Source: Aliidiomarina shirensis (lineage in GTDB: Bacteria > Pseudomonadota > Gammaproteobacteria > Enterobacterales > Alteromonadaceae). From it: DNA of 64,000 bases. This document shows, piece by piece, positions 35,157 through 43,550 of this stretch. The notes below the pieces were generated by a model, which did no database searches, was not told where the DNA came from, and worked only from the letters and a program-made list of their open reading frames with translations. Location: NCBI RefSeq assembly GCF_003987345.1, contig NZ_PIPP01000005.1, forward strand, positions 108,197 to 172,196, given 5' to 3'. The position numbers were made by a program, and so were the translations under genes. Each line of letters opens with the position of its first letter. Position 1 is the stretch's first letter.

Positions 35157-38100
35157 GCTTCGTGCTCCTGTTGCGGTTTATGACCCGTACCGTGCCCTTC
35201 AGTGCCGTTGTACATCATGTAATACACCACCGGAATAACAAGTAAAGTGAATAAAGTTGAGGCCGTGATACCAAATATCACTGCCCAAGCTAACCCATTA
35301 AAAATGGGGTCCAAAGTAATGACGATATTCGCCAGCATCGTTGTTCCGGCCGTAAGTAAAATTGGTCGTGTACGCGCGGCACCTGCATCAAACAAGGCTT
35401 CTTTTAGCGTACAATCACTTTGTAAACGCTGCTGAATGAAATCAATTAATATAAGTGCGTTACGTACCACTATTCCAGCCAAAGCAATCATGCCAATCAT
35501 CGCCGTAGCCGTGAATAGAGCTGGGTTTGGGTAACCGGCAATATCTGCGCTAAACATATTCAGAAACCAAAACCCGGGCATAATGCCGATTACCGTAAGC
35601 GGTATTGATAACATCATAATGCCCGCCACCGCTTTTAATCGAGTTTGCAGTACCATCACGATATAAACCCCAAGGAGCGCAACCCCGTAAGCGATACCTA
35701 AATCACGAAACACATCGAGAGTTATTTTCCACTCCCCTTCGCCACTCCACACAACATCGATATCACTTGGCACCTGCCAACCCAAACCCGAACCATTATT
35801 AAAGTAATGCCGTTGCCAATGAGGCACTTTCTCATTGCTTTCACTGTTCTGATCTACCATCACATCGGCAACAACGTCGGCGGGCACCCGGCCAACCGGT
35901 TCTGCATACACGTAAACTACAGGCCGCAGGTTTTTGTGAAGAATCGGCCGATTAGCTGGCAACTCAACGAACTCACCTAGCTCCGCAAGAGGTACCAATG
36001 GTGCTGGCGCTGCAGTTAATCCTGATGCGCTGCTTTGCTGAGCAAACCCACGTTGACCTCGAACATAAAGTGATAAAAGATGATCTGGGTTATCACGTAA
36101 CCTTTCTGGCAGCCGAATTTCAATCGGCAGCGGGTTAATTTCGTTTTCCTGCTGCAAAAAATCTATCGTCCAGCCACCGCTAGCAGCCTGAATACTCTCA
36201 TGAATATCGTTTGCACTAATACCTGATAAAGCTGCTTTTTCCCGATCAATCACGAAACGCCACACTTTGTGCTCGTCCGGTACCGAAGTATCTACCTCAC
36301 TCACAAAATCTTCTTGCCGTATACGATCAGCAAGCACCTGTGCAGCATTTTCTATTTCCGAATAAGGCGTTTCATCGGCGCCATATAATTCGGCAACAAT
36401 AGTGGCTAAAACTGGAGGCCCTGGCGGCATTTGTACAATTTTTAGCTGTGCACCTACATCGCTGGCAATCGCTTCGAGCGGATCACGCAAGCGATTCACC
36501 ATTTCATTCGATTGCATGCTACGGCGCGATTTATCGGCAAGAACTATCCGCACTTCGCCGTGCCATGGCTGATTTCGATTCGAATAGTGGCGCACCATAC
36601 CATTGAAATCCATTGGCGAAGCAACCCCTGTGAATGTAGCAATCGCGCTAACCTCGGGCACTGTTTGTAGATACTCAGCAAAACGCTCAAGGGCCATAGC
36701 CGTGCTCTCCAATGGCTCGCCCTCACGCATATCAACAACGAGCTGAAGTTCATTCTTGTTATCATGCGGCAAGAGCTTCAACGGTACCAAACGCAATACA
36801 GGTAACAAGGCTGCGAGTATGAATAAGCCAGCCACACTCCATAGAAAAACCTTGCTGCGTTTACGTGAATCTAATAGGGGTTCAAGCGTTTTTCGATACC
36901 CTCTATAGATTAGCGAACTGCTCGGGTCGTAGGCACCCTTTTGCTTTGCCTTGCCCATTATTTTCCATGCCAGCCATGGCGTGATCAAAAATGCGGTAAT
37001 GGTTGAGAAAATTACGCTAATAGGTACATTGAACGCCATTGGCCCCATATAGGGCCCCATCATGCCGGTAATGAAAAACATGGGTGTGAAAACGATAATA
37101 ATGGCTAGGGTAGACATTAATAGCGCGCTGCGAATTTCAACCATAGCCGCCACTACAGCTCGTTTCGAAGCTTTACCTTCGGCACGAATGTGGCGCTCAA
37201 TATTATCAATTGCCGCGATCGGATCGTCGACAATTAAGCCTAGTGCCAATATCAACGCAAAGAGAGTAACCCGGTTAATGGTGTAGCCGAACAAAAGATC
37301 CATGCCGAGGGTTGCGCCATACGCGATTGGAATTGCAATTGCCACCACAATAGCGGCTCGCCAACTTAAGAAAAGCCCTACGAATACCACTACCACTAAC
37401 ACAGCAACCACGAGGCTGCTAACCAGCTCCGATACTTTTTCATCGGCAGTTTCGCCGTAATTACGAATTACGGAAACTGCTACGCCCTCAGGTAGCCACG
37501 TAGCCTCTAATTCTTCAAGCTGAGCAAGTACGTCGCCTGCTACCCACACTGCATTTGCACCGCGCTGTTTTGCTACCGAAATGTAAACCGCAGGATATTT
37601 CTCGCCATACATGGTTCCGGATTCAACAACCGCGCTGTTTGTCATCCCGGTAAACTCTGGCCCCGGGTAAAAAGCGGTATAATTCTTCGCCTGCTCCGGG
37701 CCATCAGTGATCTCGGCTACGTCCCTTAAATAAACGGCTCTTTCGTTCACGACATTGACAACGGTATTCGCCAACTCCGCCGCACTGGCAAAAAACGCTC
37801 CGCTTTCAACTTGGATGACACGCCCTTGCTGATGTAGTTCGCCGGCACTCACTTGCGTGTTGCTCACCTGAATTGCACGAGCAACATCGGCAATAGTGGT
37901 GCTGTGGGCAGCAAGGCCCACGCTATCCAGCGCAATTTGAATCGTGCGCGCCTGGCCACCCACTACTGACACCTGATTGGTATTATCAACCGCTTTTAAT
38001 TTCTGTGTAGCTTGTTCTGCTATTCGGCGCAGTGCGAATGCATCGTGTTGCTCTGGGTCAGTACTATAAAGTGCAGCAACTATGATAGGAACGTCGTCGA

Positions 38101-38539
38101 TTTCAACGGGTTTAACGGCCCAAGTTTTTACAACCGCAGGAATCTGATCTTGGCTTGAGTAGATTTTATTGTAGAGTTTTACAAGTGAATCTTCTCGATC
38201 TTCACCCACATAAAAGCGCACCGTAACATTGGCGTAATCGCGATTGGATTGGGAGTAAACATACTCCACACCATCAATTTGAGATACGAGGCGCTCAAGT
38301 GGTTCGGTAACCTGGGTAGCAATTTGCCGCGCTGAAAGCCCCGGAGCACTCACTCTAACATCGGCCATCGGCACAACGATTTGCGGATCTTCTTCACGCG
38401 GCGTGAGCAATAGAGCAAAGGCACCTAGCAATAATGCCAAGCCAATTAGAATCGGTGGGAAGGCGCTATTTAAGAACCACCTAACCACACCGTTGTTAGC
38501 GCTTTGCTCTGCCTTGATATCGCTCACTTTTGGCTCCAA
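35153..38539 (-). CDS. RND efflux permease (AcrB/MexF-like superfamily)
   Basis: A 1128-residue inner-membrane proton antiporter with 12 TM segments and two large periplasmic loops, about 80-90 residues longer than AcrB. The proton-relay aspartates are in GLIVDDPIAAIDNIERH (TM4). The following ITGMMGPYMGPMAFNVP stretch and the IGMIALAGIVVRNALILIDF motif in the second half are standard. It has no heavy-metal CusA-type methionine pattern that I can see, so the substrate class is open. It is coupled to the adaptor gene and preceded by a DUF2892 gene and an ArsR regulator in the same operon. Confidence 0.93.
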   Translation of the reverse strand: MEPKVSDIKAEQSANNGVVRWFLNSAFPPILIGLALLLGAFALLLTPREEDPQIVVPMADVRVSAPGLSARQIATQVTEPLERLVSQIDGVEYVYSQSNRDYANVTVRFYVGEDREDSLVKLYNKIYSSQDQIPAVVKTWAVKPVEIDDVPIIVAALYSTDPEQHDAFALRRIAEQATQKLKAVDNTNQVSVVGGQARTIQIALDSVGLAAHSTTIADVARAIQVSNTQVSAGELHQQGRVIQVESGAFFASAAELANTVVNVVNERAVYLRDVAEITDGPEQAKNYTAFYPGPEFTGMTNSAVVESGTMYGEKYPAVYISVAKQRGANAVWVAGDVLAQLEELEATWLPEGVAVSVIRNYGETADEKVSELVSSLVVAVLVVVVFVGLFLSWRAAIVVAIAIPIAYGATLGMDLLFGYTINRVTLFALILALGLIVDDPIAAIDNIERHIRAEGKASKRAVVAAMVEIRSALLMSTLAIIIVFTPMFFITGMMGPYMGPMAFNVPISVIFSTITAFLITPWLAWKIMGKAKQKGAYDPSSSLIYRGYRKTLEPLLDSRKRSKVFLWSVAGLFILAALLPVLRLVPLKLLPHDNKNELQLVVDMREGEPLESTAMALERFAEYLQTVPEVSAIATFTGVASPMDFNGMVRHYSNRNQPWHGEVRIVLADKSRRSMQSNEMVNRLRDPLEAIASDVGAQLKIVQMPPGPPVLATIVAELYGADETPYSEIENAAQVLADRIRQEDFVSEVDTSVPDEHKVWRFVIDREKAALSGISANDIHESIQAASGGWTIDFLQQENEINPLPIEIRLPERLRDNPDHLLSLYVRGQRGFAQQSSASGLTAAPAPLVPLAELGEFVELPANRPILHKNLRPVVYVYAEPVGRVPADVVADVMVDQNSESNEKVPHWQRHYFNNGSGLGWQVPSDIDVVWSGEGEWKITLDVFRDLGIAYGVALLGVYIVMVLQTRLKAVAGIMMLSIPLTVIGIMPGFWFLNMFSADIAGYPNPALFTATAMIGMIALAGIVVRNALILIDFIQQRLQSDCTLKEALFDAGAARTRPILLTAGTTMLANIVITLDPIFNGLAWAVIFGITASTLFTLLVIPVVYYMMYNGTEGHGTGHKPQQEHEA

Positions 38540-38555
38540 TAATTAATATGGCAAA

Positions 38556-38759
38556 TTACTTGAACGCCTGACCCGGTTTTAAACCTGCAGCTTTTAGTAT
38601 TTTCGCTAATGGGCAGAAGCCGGTAAATGCCGCTTGTAAAAGGTTCAAACCAATAAAGCCTGTGAGTAGCAACCAGCCTTGATGTACCTGCCAAGCTAAA
38701 AGCACTGATAACAACACCACGAAGCCAGCAAACGCAAAAACAAAACGATCGATATTCAT
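38556..38759 (-). CDS. DUF2892 (YgaP-like transmembrane) protein
   Basis: 67 residues with two TM segments and a [16 protein letters not shown] tail, the DUF2892 pattern seen in the membrane part of the rhodanese YgaP. The start is the ATG at 38759, with GGAGG 8 nt upstream; two upstream in-frame ATGs lie within or too close to that site. It sits between the ArsR regulator and the RND pump. In other bacteria DUF2892 proteins accompany sulfur-trafficking genes controlled by BigR/YgaV regulators. No rhodanese domain is present here. Confidence 0.83.
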   Translation of the reverse strand: MNIDRFVFAFAGFVVLLSVLLAWQVHQGWLLLTGFIGLNLLQAAFTGFCPLAKILKAAGLKPGQAFK

Positions 38760-38772
38760 TTTCATACCCTCC

Positions 38773-38788
38773 ATTAGGATATTCTAAT
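38773..38788 (-). promoter_or_regulatory. Second ArsR-type operator copy
   Basis: ATTAGGATATTCTAAT, a 16-bp near-perfect palindrome with arms ATTAG/CTAAT and a 6-nt centre, 14 nt upstream of the DUF2892 start. The same arms and spacing recur at 39124-39139 upstream of the regulator gene. Binding by the encoded regulator is inferred. Confidence 0.6.
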
Positions 38789-38808
38789 ATTTAAAACCCA
38801 AAAAAAAG

Positions 38809-39120
38809 TTACTCGCAAAAGATGCTATGTAAACTTTCCAAAATTTGTAACGCATTTTTATCCGCAATACGATAAAGCACAGTGGTGCCTTGTTTGCGAA
38901 AGCTAACAATTTTCTGCTCACGCAATTTTGCTAAATGCTGTGAAAGCGAGGATTGTGATAAGCCCACTTTTTTTTCCAGCTCACCAACCGACATTTCACC
39001 GTTTACCAAATGGCACAGCACCATCAATCGATAGCTATTTGCTAACGATTTCAACAAGCTCTCTGCTGAGCTCGCGTTTTCTTGCATTTGATGTATTGAG
39101 ATAGTTTTCATATTGAACAT
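38809..39120 (-). CDS. ArsR family regulator, BigR/YgaV-like
   Basis: A 103-residue winged-helix repressor. The DNA-binding core is GLSQSSLSQHLAKLRE. Two cysteines, Cys36 in VLCHL and Cys102 two residues from the C-terminus, correspond to the pair that forms a disulfide or polysulfide bridge in BigR/SqrR/YgaV persulfide sensors. No metal-binding CxCxxC motif of the ArsR/SmtB metal sensors is present. The ATG at 39120 overlaps a perfect -10 box, so a start at Met4 (39111) is possible. It is the first gene of the operon with DUF2892 and the RND pump, and its operator lies within its own promoter. Confidence 0.85.
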   Translation of the reverse strand: MFNMKTISIHQMQENASSAESLLKSLANSYRLMVLCHLVNGEMSVGELEKKVGLSQSSLSQHLAKLREQKIVSFRKQGTTVLYRIADKNALQILESLHSIFCE

Positions 39121-39123
39121 TAT

Positions 39124-39139
39124 ATTAGCTTTTTCTAAT
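39124..39139 (-). promoter_or_regulatory. Operator within the promoter of the ArsR-RND operon
   Basis: ATTAGCTTTTTCTAAT, with perfect ATTAG/CTAAT arms, fills the spacer of a sigma-70-type promoter on the minus strand: -35 TTGTTA (39141-39146), a 16-nt spacer and -10 TATAAT (39119-39124). This placement is ideal for autorepression. Confidence 0.65.
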
Positions 39140-39304
39140 TTAACAAGAGCTTTACTTATTTTAAAACCAGAAGTGCATGATAAATAACTTAAAATTTAAT
39201 ATAATGGCGGTTTAATGATATGTATCAAAGTATTTTACGAGCAAATAGGAGGTAATAGTCATTCGTTTAGCCACCTTATCTTCAAAGGTAGCGGAGAATA
39301 CATC

Positions 39305-39934
39305 ATGAGTGATTTAAATAGCGTGTTGATCATTGAGGAGCGAACCGATTCGCTTTCTCTTGTTGAAGACGTATTCAAAACCCACATTGGTAAAATTACA
39401 CCAATAAAGCTGCCTATGGCACCGCAATCAGTGTCTACAGCTATTGCGAGCGAGCCCGAGTTGATCGTGCTTGAGGCTTCTAAACGCGGTTACGCCGCAT
39501 TAGCAAAGCTTCGAAAAAGCTGTGTTCCTTCCAGAATTATCATGTTTTCAGCTTCAGATGCAGAAACGGATATCCTTAATGCTATTCGCAACGGGGCGGA
39601 TGGTTATTTGTTAAAGGATACCGATCCAGCACAGCTATCCGCGTTATTAACAAAAGCCCTACAAGGAAAAATGGCACTAAGCGAGGGCGTTGTTGAGATC
39701 TTAGCCAAAGCATTACGTTATTCGGAAAGTGAAATTCAACAGGCTTCGCAGCAACCGTTAACAAAACGAGAAAAGGAAATTTTACGTTTGCTCACCGAGG
39801 GCAAGAGCAACCGAATCCTAGCAGAGGAACTGGCGATTTCGGAAGGTACTGTGAAGGTACATATAAAAAATATTCTGAAGAAGCTAGGGCTGCGTTCACG
39901 CATGCAGGCTGCTCTTTGGCAATTAAAGCGCTAA
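39305..39934 (+). CDS. NarL/LuxR-family regulator with pseudo-receiver
   Basis: 209 residues, very like NarL in layout: receiver (1-120), linker, and GerE/LuxR helix-turn-helix (about 148-205; LTKREKEILRLL, then EGTVKVHIKNILKKL). The N-terminal acidic pair is present as EE (11-12), but the phospho-acceptor Asp of NarL is Glu57 in LIVLEAS. Classical phosphorylation is therefore unlikely; Glu may mimic the active state. The start ATG 39305 has GGAG 8 nt upstream. No histidine kinase gene is adjacent. The target genes are unknown. Confidence 0.87.
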   Translation: MSDLNSVLIIEERTDSLSLVEDVFKTHIGKITPIKLPMAPQSVSTAIASEPELIVLEASKRGYAALAKLRKSCVPSRIIMFSASDAETDILNAIRNGADGYLLKDTDPAQLSALLTKALQGKMALSEGVVEILAKALRYSESEIQQASQQPLTKREKEILRLLTEGKSNRILAEELAISEGTVKVHIKNILKKLGLRSRMQAALWQLKR

Positions 39935-39975
39935 AACATCCATCATGATATTCTAGCGCTCGCGGCCAAAGGGCC

Positions 39976-41151
39976 TCAGAACGCTGGTAACCCCGTTTGT
40001 GCCCTACCCAGAATTAACGCGTGAACATCGTGCGTGCCTTCATAGGTATTAACCGCCTCGAGGTTCATAACATGCCGGATAACGTGGTATTCATCGGAAA
40101 CACCATTACCACCATGCATATCCCGTGCCGTTCGTGCTATATCTAATGCCTTCCCACAACTATTCCGTTTAATCAGGCTAATTGTCTCGGGCGCCAACAT
40201 GTTCTCATCGGCCATCCTGCCGGCCTGTAAAGCTCCTAATAGCGCTAAACTAATTTCAGTTTGCATATCCGCAAGCTTTTTCTGAACTAACTGTGTTGCC
40301 GCCAACGGGCGCCCAAATTGTTCACGATCTAGCGTATATTGACGTGCGGCGTGCCAACAAAATTCTGCCGCTCCCATAGCCCCCCATGCTATTCCATACC
40401 GGGCCTTGTTTAAACATTTAAATGGACCTTTCAAACCGGTGATATCAGGAAAAATATTTGCTTCCGGGACAAATACATTATCCATAACGATCTCGCCGGT
40501 TATCGATGCTCGAAGGCTAAACTTACCCTCAATTTTTGGGGCACTTAACCCTTCCATACCTTTCTCGAGCACAAAACCTCGAATAACACCTTCAAGCTTT
40601 GCCCACACTACAAACACATCTGCTATCGGGCTGTTCGTGATCCACATTTTGCTGCCTGTTAAACGATAGCCGCCCGCTACCTTTTGAGCTCTGGTTTTCA
40701 TACTTGCTGGATCTGAACCAGCATCGGGCTCAGTAAGGCCAAAACATCCTACCCACTCACCGCTGGCCAATTTTGGTAAGTATTTCTGCCGTTGTGTTTC
40801 GGTACCAAATTCATAAATCGGATACATAACTAATGAACTTTGCACGCTCATCGCGCTGCGGTAACCGCTATCAACCCGTTCAACTTCACGCGCAATAAGA
40901 CCGTAACAAACATGGTTTACACCCGCACCACCATAGGTTTCCGGAATAGTGGCACCAAGCAAACCAAGGTCACCCATTTCATGCATGATCTCTCGATGAA
41001 AATGTTCCTGGCGATTGGCCATCAAAATCCTAGGCTGTAACTTTTTTTGGCAATAGTCATGCGCACTATCGCGCACCATACGCTCTTCATCAGTTAATAA
41101 TGATTCAATTAAAAACGGGTCTTGCCAATTAAAGGCGGATTGTTTGCTCAT
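39976..41151 (-). CDS. gcdH: Glutaryl-CoA dehydrogenase
   Basis: A 391-residue acyl-CoA dehydrogenase. The C-terminal [12 protein letters not shown] segment, with catalytic Glu371, is characteristic of glutaryl-CoA dehydrogenase, which converts glutaryl-CoA to crotonyl-CoA in lysine and tryptophan breakdown. The FAD/substrate segment [18 protein letters not shown] and the helical C-terminal domain are intact. It appears monocistronic, 22 nt before the hypothetical gene upstream in the same direction. No other lysine-degradation gene is adjacent. Confidence 0.92.
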   Translation of the reverse strand: MSKQSAFNWQDPFLIESLLTDEERMVRDSAHDYCQKKLQPRILMANRQEHFHREIMHEMGDLGLLGATIPETYGGAGVNHVCYGLIAREVERVDSGYRSAMSVQSSLVMYPIYEFGTETQRQKYLPKLASGEWVGCFGLTEPDAGSDPASMKTRAQKVAGGYRLTGSKMWITNSPIADVFVVWAKLEGVIRGFVLEKGMEGLSAPKIEGKFSLRASITGEIVMDNVFVPEANIFPDITGLKGPFKCLNKARYGIAWGAMGAAEFCWHAARQYTLDREQFGRPLAATQLVQKKLADMQTEISLALLGALQAGRMADENMLAPETISLIKRNSCGKALDIARTARDMHGGNGVSDEYHVIRHVMNLEAVNTYEGTHDVHALILGRAQTGLPAF

Positions 41152-41172
41152 TATGTCCTCAACTCGGTTGTA

Positions 41173-41868
41173 TTAATCAACCTTGCGGCGGGTTTCGATG
41201 ATTACCGTGGCGGTTCCTGCTTCTGGGTTCTCAAAAGCCATAATCATGCCATTTTGAAACCAATCTTCTTCTTGCAAATAGCGGTTCAACACACTCGTGT
41301 TGAATGATTGACCCGGTTCGGTAAGCTCTAACGACATCTCGCAATAGCTGGTACGGCACTCTAAGTCGATTACATTGATATGCCGAAATTCTTCTTCTCG
41401 AATAAAGAAATCTTGCAAGTTTTGTTCAATCGGATAAGCCCAACTCGGGTCTACCGGTTCTAGCTCGCGGCGCACCGCCATATCGTCATTACTTAGATGG
41501 CCATCTTGTGCATTTTCAATAGCGCGAGCTAATGCGGTAACACTATTCCTAGTTTGCTCACTTTGTTCTCCAGCTGCTTCTTGCTGATTGCGTTCTTGTT
41601 CTGCAATTTCACCTGCCTGATCACGCAAATCAGCCAATAACCGCTCTTGCTCTTGCACTCTCGCTTCGAGTGATTGATTTTGAGCCTGGAGTTCGCCCAC
41701 TAAGGCTTCTAGATTACGTTCGTTTTCGTCTACGCGATGGTTCAGCGAAGTATTCACTAAGCTCTCATTCGCGTTGAGATCAGAAACTTCTTGGCTACTC
41801 TCTTGCCACAGTAGAATTGCCAACACTGAAATAATAACCACATAAATGATATGTACGAACTTAGCCAT
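41173..41868 (-). CDS. Membrane-anchored coiled-coil protein of unknown function
   Basis: 231 residues not matching a family I recognise. An N-terminal TM segment (about 4-20) is followed by a long Glu/Gln-rich coiled coil (about 28-115), rich in QEQ, EER and NQS patterns, and a C-terminal globular domain of about 100 residues with two cysteines (ECRTSYCEM). Topology suggests one anchor with a periplasmic rod and head. It precedes gcdH in the same direction, but shared function is not indicated. Confidence 0.7.
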   Translation of the reverse strand: MAKFVHIIYVVIISVLAILLWQESSQEVSDLNANESLVNTSLNHRVDENERNLEALVGELQAQNQSLEARVQEQERLLADLRDQAGEIAEQERNQQEAAGEQSEQTRNSVTALARAIENAQDGHLSNDDMAVRRELEPVDPSWAYPIEQNLQDFFIREEEFRHINVIDLECRTSYCEMSLELTEPGQSFNTSVLNRYLQEEDWFQNGMIMAFENPEAGTATVIIETRRKVD

Positions 41869-42015
41869 GATGAAGCCCTTCTATGCACGTTTGCTTACAC
41901 TACGTTTGATTGAATATTAGCGAATATAATTATCCGAATAAAGATTAAACAAACAGCCTTTGCACACGCTAAACCTGAATCTTGATCTACTTCAATTTCT
42001 TGCCTAGTAAATAAC

Positions 42016-42040
42016 AAAAAGGCACCCGAAGGTGCCTTTT
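42016..42040 (-). terminator. Rho-independent terminator of ompA
   Basis: GGCACC (42021-42026), loop CGAA, GGTGCC (42031-42036), flanked by A5 and T4. Read on the minus strand it is a GC stem followed by T5, 25 nt after the ompA stop. Confidence 0.88.
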
Positions 42041-42064
42041 CTAAAGATTCATTTCTAGTTGAAA

Positions 42065-43174
42065 TTAACGAGTACGTGGCACTCGGATTTCAACAGAAAG
42101 TGCAGCTTCAGTACGACGGTTGCGCTCGTTAGCAGATAAACTAATTTCGTTTACTACTGGACGGCTCATACCGTGGCCAACTGTAGTGATACGGCTACGG
42201 CTAATACCGTGGCTGTTCACAAGGATATCGGCAACAGCTTTCGCACGACGCTCAGATAAATCACGGTTATATTCAGCAGTACCGATTAAATCGGTGTGGC
42301 CGTTGATAACTACTTCAGTATCTGTGTGCTCTTTCATGAAATCAGCTAAACGGCGAACATCACCATTATAATCACTAGTTACACGAGCTGAATCGAACTC
42401 AAAGCCTACACGTAAATTTTCAGAAACCTGTTCAGTTGTGTACACAGTACAACCACGGCTATCTACAACATGGTTGCGTGGTGTGTTAGCACAATCATCG
42501 CGGTAATCTGGAACGCCATCACGGTCGCTATCAGTTTCGCGGTCAGTAGTTTCTGCTGGGGTTGTATCTTGCGTTGCAGCTGCTTCACGCTCATCACGGT
42601 TCAACCATGCATTAAGTGCTGGACCACCTTCGCCGAAGCGATAGTTTGCACTTACGATGAATGAAATATCGTTGTAATCAGAGCTAAATTGCGGAGCAAC
42701 CTCAGCACGGATAAACCATTTTTCGTTGAACGAATGTCTGTAACCAAGTGTTGCACGGTACATTAGATCACGATGACGCTGAACACGTGTTGCGTTGAAA
42801 CCAGCACCTGCATATACGTTTTCGTTGAGGAAAAATAGTGCGTCGGTACCAAACATATGACCAGTAGCGCTATTAGTAAGCCCTTCTACGTCAGTTTTAA
42901 CGCGATCCCAGTATGTACGAACTGCCCAACGGTCAGTTAGCGGAACAGAGAACTCTAGACCGATTTGCGGCGAGTTAAAACCATCATCAATGAAATGACC
43001 AATATTGGCGTTATCAACGAAAATGCGGTCACCGTCAATTGAAGTAATATTCAATCGAGCACCGAAAGAGAATGATTCGGTTCCTGTGAAGTTTTCTAAA
43101 GCCTTGGCTTGTGGGCTAACTAGCATTAGGCCAGCTATTGCCGCAGGTATTGCTATTCCAGTAATTTTATTCAT
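42065..43174 (-). CDS. OmpA family outer-membrane protein
   Basis: 369 residues. A signal peptide ends near QAKA (24). An eight-stranded beta barrel spans about 27-195. A thrombospondin type-3-like calcium segment (SDRDGVPDYRDDC) precedes the OmpA peptidoglycan-binding domain (about 265-369), which has INGHTDLIG and LSERRAKAVADILV. It starts at ATG 43174, with AAGGA 7 nt upstream. Length and layout match OprF/OmpA-type porins. It is probably highly expressed: it has a long leader and its own terminator. Confidence 0.9.
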   Translation of the reverse strand: MNKITGIAIPAAIAGLMLVSPQAKALENFTGTESFSFGARLNITSIDGDRIFVDNANIGHFIDDGFNSPQIGLEFSVPLTDRWAVRTYWDRVKTDVEGLTNSATGHMFGTDALFFLNENVYAGAGFNATRVQRHRDLMYRATLGYRHSFNEKWFIRAEVAPQFSSDYNDISFIVSANYRFGEGGPALNAWLNRDEREAAATQDTTPAETTDRETDSDRDGVPDYRDDCANTPRNHVVDSRGCTVYTTEQVSENLRVGFEFDSARVTSDYNGDVRRLADFMKEHTDTEVVINGHTDLIGTAEYNRDLSERRAKAVADILVNSHGISRSRITTVGHGMSRPVVNEISLSANERNRRTEAALSVEIRVPRTR

Positions 43175-43550
43175 AAGGGATTCCTTCTTTCCTTCAGCTG
43201 CTCCACTAACCCGGGAGGGTTGGGGGGGTATCAACCCTTATTCTGGCTTAACTAACGACTAATCGTGTTAACTTTACCAAAACTTTTAAAATTCGGTGTC
43301 TAACAAGCTATAAAATTCAATGTTTTGTTAAATTAGAATCACGCCACATAAATTTTACGCTCGAAACTCCTTGGAGTATAACATTTAACCTCAGAAGATC
43401 AATGTTATACCAACAAACTATTTCGTATAGTTTGCGTTAAGTATTTAACGATTATCTTGCGGCTTTTATTATCCTCTGGCGTTTGAGAAACACACACCAA
43501 CTCAGTTACTTGCCGCCCAAAAAGCGATGTTATATCAGCTCTAATGGCAA
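43175..43550 (-). promoter_or_regulatory. ompA upstream region with a candidate promoter
   Basis: 376 nt without a gene. On the minus strand a candidate promoter reads -35 TTGATC (43397-43402), a 16-nt spacer and -10 TATACT (43375-43380), implying a leader of about 190 nt before ompA. A G-rich run (GGGGGGG) and GGGTT/AACCC repeats lie at about 43210-43235 in that leader. The promoter call is by eye. Confidence 0.4.

Noticed and set aside
39945..39975. GC-rich inverted repeat between the NarL-like gene and gcdH
   Set aside because: The pairing is imperfect and extends into the gcdH stop region; not convincing as a terminator.
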